This document shows positions 58,877-64,000 of a DNA stretch of 64,000 nucleotides, one piece after another (within the stretch, counting starts at the first letter, position 1; each line of letters begins with the position of its first letter). The stretch is from Nansenia antarctica (Eukaryota > Chordata > Actinopteri > Argentiniformes > Microstomatidae): assembly GCA_963989245.1 (NCBI GenBank), contig OZ022345.1, positions 35,215,222-35,279,221 of the forward strand, read 5' to 3'. The position numbers and the translations under genes are program-made. The notes below the pieces were generated by a model that was not told the origin of the DNA, searched no databases, and saw nothing but the letters and a program-made list of their open reading frames with translations.

Positions 58877-59769
58877 TAGGGGTGTAACGATACATCGATT
58901 CACATCGATACATCGATTCATTGACTAACGATCTGATTACATCGACGCAATGTAAAAACATCGATCTATATCGTCATCTTAAAGATACACCTTTATTTTG
59001 AAATGGCACATTCTGCGTGACTGTCACCATTTCCGTGCAGCACGCGACTAGCAGACACTCTCTGCTCGGTTGGGAAAACTCAACATGTTGACTGACGCTG
59101 GCTGCGTTCGTCAAACACGCTCTGGAAATCTGATCAGCACTCGCGGAACGCCATTGTCCAATCAAATGACTTGACGTTGAACCCAGTGTTGTGCTCCGGC
59201 GCTCTCAGAGCGAGTTGACGAACGCAGCCCACATGTTACTGACGCTGTCAGCCAGTCAAACGCGGACTCCCAAACCCCACCTCTCCTCTCCTCTGAGCTG
59301 TCCTTCCAAACCCACGTTGCGCTAGCCTCCCTAGCTTAGTTAGCTAACGTTAGCTACAATAACTTTGCGAATAAAACAAACAACAAGCACCGTGTGTTCC
59401 TCACAGCCCACCACAGGGACACACATCTACCTCCACGTCCACTGGGCTGCTACAGGCCAACTAGCCGCACAGACACACATATTCACAACACTGCATGCTA
59501 ACAGAAGTTAAGCTAAAGCAGCTAACGTGTGTTTTTTGGGGGGGCATGGTAGGGTCGGGGAGGGGATACAACTTATACACACAAACAGACACACACACGC
59601 ACACAACATGATATCGCGTCATATCGATCATATCGTCATATCGATCTTGAATCGAATCGAATCGAAATCGTATCGTGACTGACATTGTGATATCGTCAAA
59701 CATTGTATCGTCATACAAACAAATCGATATAATATCGTATCGTGATGAAGCTGGCGATTTACACCCCTA
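58877..59769. mobile_element. hAT-type element inside the GACATGCAG minisatellite
   Basis: Ends TAGGGGTGTAACGATACATC and GATTTACACCCCTA; 8-bp flanks CTGTTGAC on both sides (58869-58876 and 59770-59777). Subterminal ATCGATACATCGAT-type repeats. Contains the nested MITE-like module 59100-59229. No transposase. Confidence 0.9.
59100..59229. mobile_element. Nested MITE with GGCTGCGTTCGTC termini
   Basis: GGCTGCGTTCGTCAAACACG on the left and GAGTTGACGAACGCAGCC on the right; related to 46941-47063 and 48601-48704. Flanks share an imperfect CATGTTGACTGACGCT-like duplication. Confidence 0.7.
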
Positions 59770-59831
59770 CTGTTGACATCCCCCTGACATGCAGAGCTAC
59801 TAGCAAGCGCCATCTACATAATCACCTACAT

Positions 59832-61721
59832 CATCGTTTCTCAACGGGGGCGGTACCGCCCCCCAGGGGGCGTTCAGACAACATCGGGGGGGCTGGAACA
59901 GATCTTTTTAAAAGGGGGGCGTTGAGGTGTTCTTGGGGGGCGTTCGCGCATTAAGTATTTTTCTCATGAAAAACAGCTGTGTTATTACGGGCACATTCGT
60001 AAATGCACGATAGCTGAATGTCGATACACGATGAACGGACAGTTCGCTCGGACAAACCGTGTTTCGGTCGACTGTTCGACCCTGCTGGCTGCCTGTCCCG
60101 CCCTAATGCGAGCCACGGCCGCTGCTATTGGTTGATAGAACGACATGTAGAAATGTGATTGGCTGAGCGGGAAGCCTTTTCTAAAAAGCTGCTAGTTTGG
60201 TTGCAGTGCGCCGTAGAGCCCTACACGTGCCCATCTCTGAGCGCTCTGAATTTGGCCGGGCTCTGTGATGCAGACACACGTAGCTCAGCGCCCAAAAAAA
60301 TAAAAGTGAGAGTGTCATCAAGAAGATGAAGCTAAAAACTCAGCTAGCAAAGGCAGAGCTTTTGATAGTTTCCAATGTGTCTGGGTAAGCTGCATTGTAG
60401 AAGAATCTTGACAGTTCATGTACAGTGCAGAAATTGCAATACTATGCTACGATAGAAAGAACCCCGGTTCATCCCATCTGTAACATCATGTTGACCAATG
60501 CCCAACTTCTATGAGTGTTTTCCTTGTAGGCTATGCTTGAGTGACATATGTTTCAGTTTGTGGGCTCATTGTAATTGTTGCGTTCGCTTCGTTCGCTTCC
60601 TTTCAATACAGCTTATTTAATTTAGTTAAAATGAGTGCTAATACCATACCACCATACCAGAACATCACAGCAGGAACAACCTCTCAAAAAAGCGATCGTA
60701 ATAAACCAGTCCTGAAAGTTCTCTGTCGCTTACCAATAATCGAACCTAGAGAAATCAGCTACGAATGTCCCCTCCCCTCGCAGGTTCATTACAGTATATT
60801 ACATAAATGTATTACTGTTAAGTGTTGTTGTGGATGTTATCCCTAGTGCCATTCTGAGGTTAGCATTGCGATGTGTTTGCAAACTAAAATATACGATCGC
60901 TTTTTTGTGATATGTTGCTCCTCTTGTGATGTCCTGGAAACGAACGCATCAGCTGCAGCGTCTTTTGTATTGATCAGCTGTCAGCAGTGTTATTACGGGT
61001 ACGTTCGTAAATGCACGAACGGTCAGGTTGCTCGGACAAAACCGTGTTTTCAGTCAGAGCGCCCATCTCTGAGCGCTCCCAGGGCGCAGAGCTCTGAACT
61101 TTGGAACTTTGTTATGTTTTGATATGATATGAGAAATTCGAAGTGGTCAGTTTATGAAAATAATACCATAGAATACTAAATAAAATATTAAAATAATAGC
61201 CCCCTAGCGTTTGCCGCCATATTGTGACACACACCCCCCCCCCCCCCCCAAAGTCCAATCAAAAATGAATAAATATTAGCATCATAAAACAGCAATTTGG
61301 AGAAATGCAACACCAGCGCACTTAAAAAAAACTAACAATGTTAGTTGTAATGTACAGTTCTGCAGCCTACTGTTTGTTCTGCATCGGACATGTGTGAAAT
61401 TGCTGCTGTTCCGTAGCAGTCTGTTTGTATTCTCTGATGTTGTCTGAGTTTGTTTAACACTCAGAAACAGCATTTTTATTCACATTCACATGGCTTTTCT
61501 GCTCTCTGGTAAACTAATGATAATGATATTCCAACTGCCCAGTTAAATCCAATCTATTATTTGGCATTCAGTGACATGCTTTTTAAATTATATAACACAG
61601 AATATTAGTCAACATTAATATTTAGGGAAGAAAATAAGCCTACTTTTTTGGATGGGGGGGCGGTAAGAGGCCTGGATAATGGACAGGGGGGCGCTGGCCC
61701 CCAAAAGGTTGAGAACCACTG
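59832..61721. mobile_element. hAT-type element with GTTTCTCAAC/GTTGAGAACCACTG ends
   Basis: 8-bp target duplication ACCTACAT (59824-59831 and 61722-61729). The left end CATCGTTTCTCAACGGGGGC and the right end CCCAAAAGGTTGAGAACCAC then TG form a diverged inverted repeat. It is 1890 bp long and has no recognisable transposase. An internal duplication (TATTACGGGCACATTCGTAA at 59982 and TATTACGGGTACGTTCGTAA at 60990) suggests a composite. Confidence 0.88.
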
Positions 61722-61978
61722 ACCTACATGAACAACATCATGACAATGTCAAATATGCACACAAATGATGAGAAACCCTCCCGCCCCCCCCCCCGCCCCA
61801 AACCCTTAGGCGGGGTGAAGAAACCCCCTCAGCATGTATGGTTTGTAGAAGGCGTAAGCTACATCTTCCTGGGACTGGGAGACAGCAGGATGATCCTGTG
61901 TGTAGCTGAATGAGAGCAGCGTGGAGGAACAGCTCCATAGATAATCCATGTCAGACTAATTACAGCCTGATCCTCTGG

Positions 61979-62022
<44 letters not shown>

Positions 62023-62673
62023 ATAACCAGCCATGGTATGGCGGGAGGCGGGTACAGGGGGCAGGGGGCAGGGTAGAGAAGACAGGGGACAGGGACATGG
62101 ACAGGGGACAGGGTACAGAAGGTACAGGGTAAAGAAGACAGGGTACAGGGGACAGAGGGTACAGGGGACAGAGTAGAGAAGACAGGGGACAGGGGACAGA
62201 GGGTACAGGGGACAGGGTAGAGCACAGGCCCAGGTATACAATGGATTCTGTGCGTAATCCCAACTACTACCTAATTTATTTACATTTTTCAGAGTAAAAG
62301 TCTGAACATTTTGATTGGTTGCCGATTTGTTCCACCTGCTTTCACCAGCTGCCGTCACACAGGCCGGTATTACGTTTCAGCGTAATACCAGGAGGCCTTC
62401 CTATTAGCCTGGGGGAGTCCGTCCGTATGTCTGTCTGTTTCTGGCAGCGTTTGCTTGAGACCGGAGGAGCAGGAGGAGTCGGACGAAAGCAGAAACAGGC
62501 GGACGGAACATCCGGGGTTACTACGGTTACCGTGTGAAAGGTTTCTGACCAACAATGAACCCCAGAAGCAGGATTCACAATCAGAAAATGAAGACACGCA
62601 GAAGCACAAAGGGCTACAACGGGCCCACGCTGACAGCGTGATTAAGTATCAGAGGAACGTCGGCTTCCACCCC

Positions 62674-62758
<85 letters not shown>

Positions 62759-62810
62759 AACAATGGACGTTGGCTAAAAATAGAGTGTGTGTGACCTCAC
62801 GATAAATGTT
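61722..62810. other. Flank with GT run and CAGGGGACAG repeat; MITE relic
   Basis: (GT)n at 61982-62017, an ACAGGGGACAGGGTA minisatellite at 62053-62222, a degraded copy of the 53517 MITE at about 62240-62330, and a perfect (GA)n at 62679-62757. No gene. Confidence 0.7.
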
Positions 62811-62936
62811 TACATTTATATTTTGGGCATTTAGCAGACGCCTTTATCCAAAGAGACTTACAACAAATACATTTGTCTCAGTGAGTGAATCATCTATCTA
62901 CCAGTCACCATGAGAGAAAGTTATCTATGCTAGGAC
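62811..62936 (-). repeat. L2-type tail module split by a hAT
   Basis: GGGCATTTAGCAGACGCCTT, then CCAAAGAGACTTACAACAAA and TCTATGCTAGGAC, cut by the hAT that begins at 62937. Confidence 0.8.
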
Positions 62937-63060
62937 TAGGGCTGCACGATTAATCGATTTTAAATCGAAATCGCGATTTGAAATGACGCGATTAGCTAAT
63001 CGCAAAGCCTGCGATTTGCCTGCGATTTTTTTTTTTTTTTTTTTTTACAATTTTTTTTTT

Positions 63061-63246
63061 TTTTTTTTTTTTTGCCATTTAGCAGACGCTTTTTTAATCC
63101 AAAGCGATTTACAATTACGAATTACAGGGACATTCCCCCTGGAGTAACTGAGGGCTAAGTGCCTTACTCAAGGGCACACTAGTAGTGGTGTGGTTTCAGG
63201 CGGGATTTGAACTCACAACCTTCCGATCACAAGTCCAACTCACTAT
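63061..63246 (-). mobile_element. tRNA-derived SINE nested in the hAT, copy a
   Basis: Same SINE as 39641: B box GAGTTCAAATCCCGCC on the minus strand, tail AGCGTCTGCTAAATGGCAAA. Its tRNA-head end is cut by the foldback element at 63247; the remnant CACTACCC follows at 63672. Confidence 0.9.
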
Positions 63247-63671
63247 GTGTTTCTCAACCCTCTCCTCGGGGCGCCCCAGCCGCTCCACATATTAATTTAA
63301 TTTTTAATTTTGCCATTTAGCAGACGCTTTTATCCAAAGCGACTTACAATTACGAATTACAGGGACATTCCCCCTGGAGTAACTGAGGGCTAAGTGCCTT
63401 ACCCAAGGGCACACTAGTAGTGGTGTGGCTTCAGGCGGGATTTGAACTCACAACCTTCCGATCCCAAGTCCAACTCACTATCCATCCACTAGACCACCAC
63501 TACCCCCGTTCATATATTTGATCTGTTCCACCACCAGCACACCTGATTCAACTAATCAAGTCCAAATCATAATTGCTTTGGACTTGATTAGTTGAATCAG
63601 GTGTGCTGGTGGTGGAACAGATCAAATATGTGGAGCGGCTGGGGCGCCCCGAGGAGAGGGTTGAGAAACAC
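63247..63671. mobile_element. Foldback (long palindrome) element
   Basis: Outer arms GTGTTTCTCAACCCTCTCCT...CCACATAT (63247-63293) and their complement (63627-63671), inner arms ATTTGATCTGTTCCACCACC...AAGTCCAAA (63516-63568) and their complement (63579-63627). About 100-bp arms with an 11-nt loop once the nested SINE is removed. Confidence 0.88.
63294..63510 (-). mobile_element. tRNA-derived SINE nested in the foldback element, copy b
   Basis: Complete head (GGTAGTGGTGGTCTAGTGGA on the minus strand), B box and L2-type tail. It interrupts the left foldback arm at CACATATT/CATATATT. Confidence 0.9.
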
Positions 63672-64000
63672 CACTACCCGTATGGGATACGTCATACAGC
63701 GCGTCGGATTCAACGTCAATGAACGTCAACGTCAATGAACGTAAAAAAAAAAGACACTTGTTGAGAGAAACAAAATGGTGTTGCTGTTTAAAAAAAACAT
63801 AAATAAATATGTTGTCCCAATTCATATCTTTTAAGTTCTCATCCTTGCATTAGAATTAGAGCAGTTAATAGTTTGATGGTATCATGTGGTAATGCTCTCT
63901 GAAAATAGGTGATAGATAGATTCATCCAATCACCTGCCAAGTATTTTTTGAAAGTACCTGCCCTTTTCCAAACAGCTTCCAATTAAGCTTTCCTAGATGG

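Larger units (their letters stand above)
62937..64000. mobile_element. hAT-type element, family A copy 2 (runs off the window)
   Basis: Starts TAGGGCTGCACGATTAATCG like 48437 and, after nested insertions, resumes at about 63818 with TTCATATCTTTTAAGTTCTC, matching 49386-49562 to the window end. The middle of copy 1 (about 48560-49380) is missing here. Confidence 0.9.

Noticed and set aside
60541..60846. 101-codon frame inside the hAT at 59832
   Set aside because: No hAT transposase motif or other domain was seen; length is within chance.

Overview
This is a vertebrate, almost certainly teleost fish, genomic window. It has interrupted genes with GT-AG introns, very dense di-, tri- and tetranucleotide microsatellites, many long minisatellites, and fish-type transposons: hAT elements with 8-bp target duplications, tRNA-derived SINEs with L2-type tails, L2-clade LINE fragments and a Tc1/mariner remnant. 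There are no bacterial-style operons. Most long open frames are translations of tandem repeats and are not genes.

One gene is certain: hycc2 (FAM126B), on the minus strand. I could place all ten coding exons by homology, splice sites and reading phase, from the ATG at 29885 to the stop codon at 6306. The exon lengths (51, 102, 180, 81, 116, 96, 117, 88, 157 and 785 nt) sum to 1773 nt, or 590 codons plus stop, and every junction keeps phase. The product is the hyccin-family subunit of the plasma-membrane PI4KIIIalpha (PI4KA-TTC7-EFR3) complex. A splice acceptor 26 nt upstream of the ATG shows that the 5' leader is spliced. A candidate leader exon lies at 35519-35604, and a GC-rich segment with a perfect CRE and a good donor lies at 44644-44970.

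Layout. 1-1600: a 27-bp repeat fused in frame to a BED-type zinc finger, probably a hAT/ZBED relic. 1600-6305: probable 3' UTR and downstream DNA of hycc2. 6306-29911: hycc2, with introns filled by minisatellites and microsatellites. 29912-47000: upstream or leader-intron DNA with L2, SINE and other dispersed repeats. 47000-64000: intergenic or first-intron DNA with five hAT copies, long satellites and nested SINEs.

The most unusual signal is that several minisatellites start exactly on hycc2 splice sites and copy them. The array in intron 9 holds 24 copies of the exon 9 donor (AAG|GTGAGA), the array in intron 7 is built from the exon 7 donor, a 20-bp four-copy array repeats the donor of the candidate leader exon, and a 47-bp array copies the acceptor tract of exon 8. 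The gene therefore seems to offer the splicing machinery tandem decoy splice sites. In the exon 7 and exon 9 cases a distal donor would add an immediate in-frame stop.
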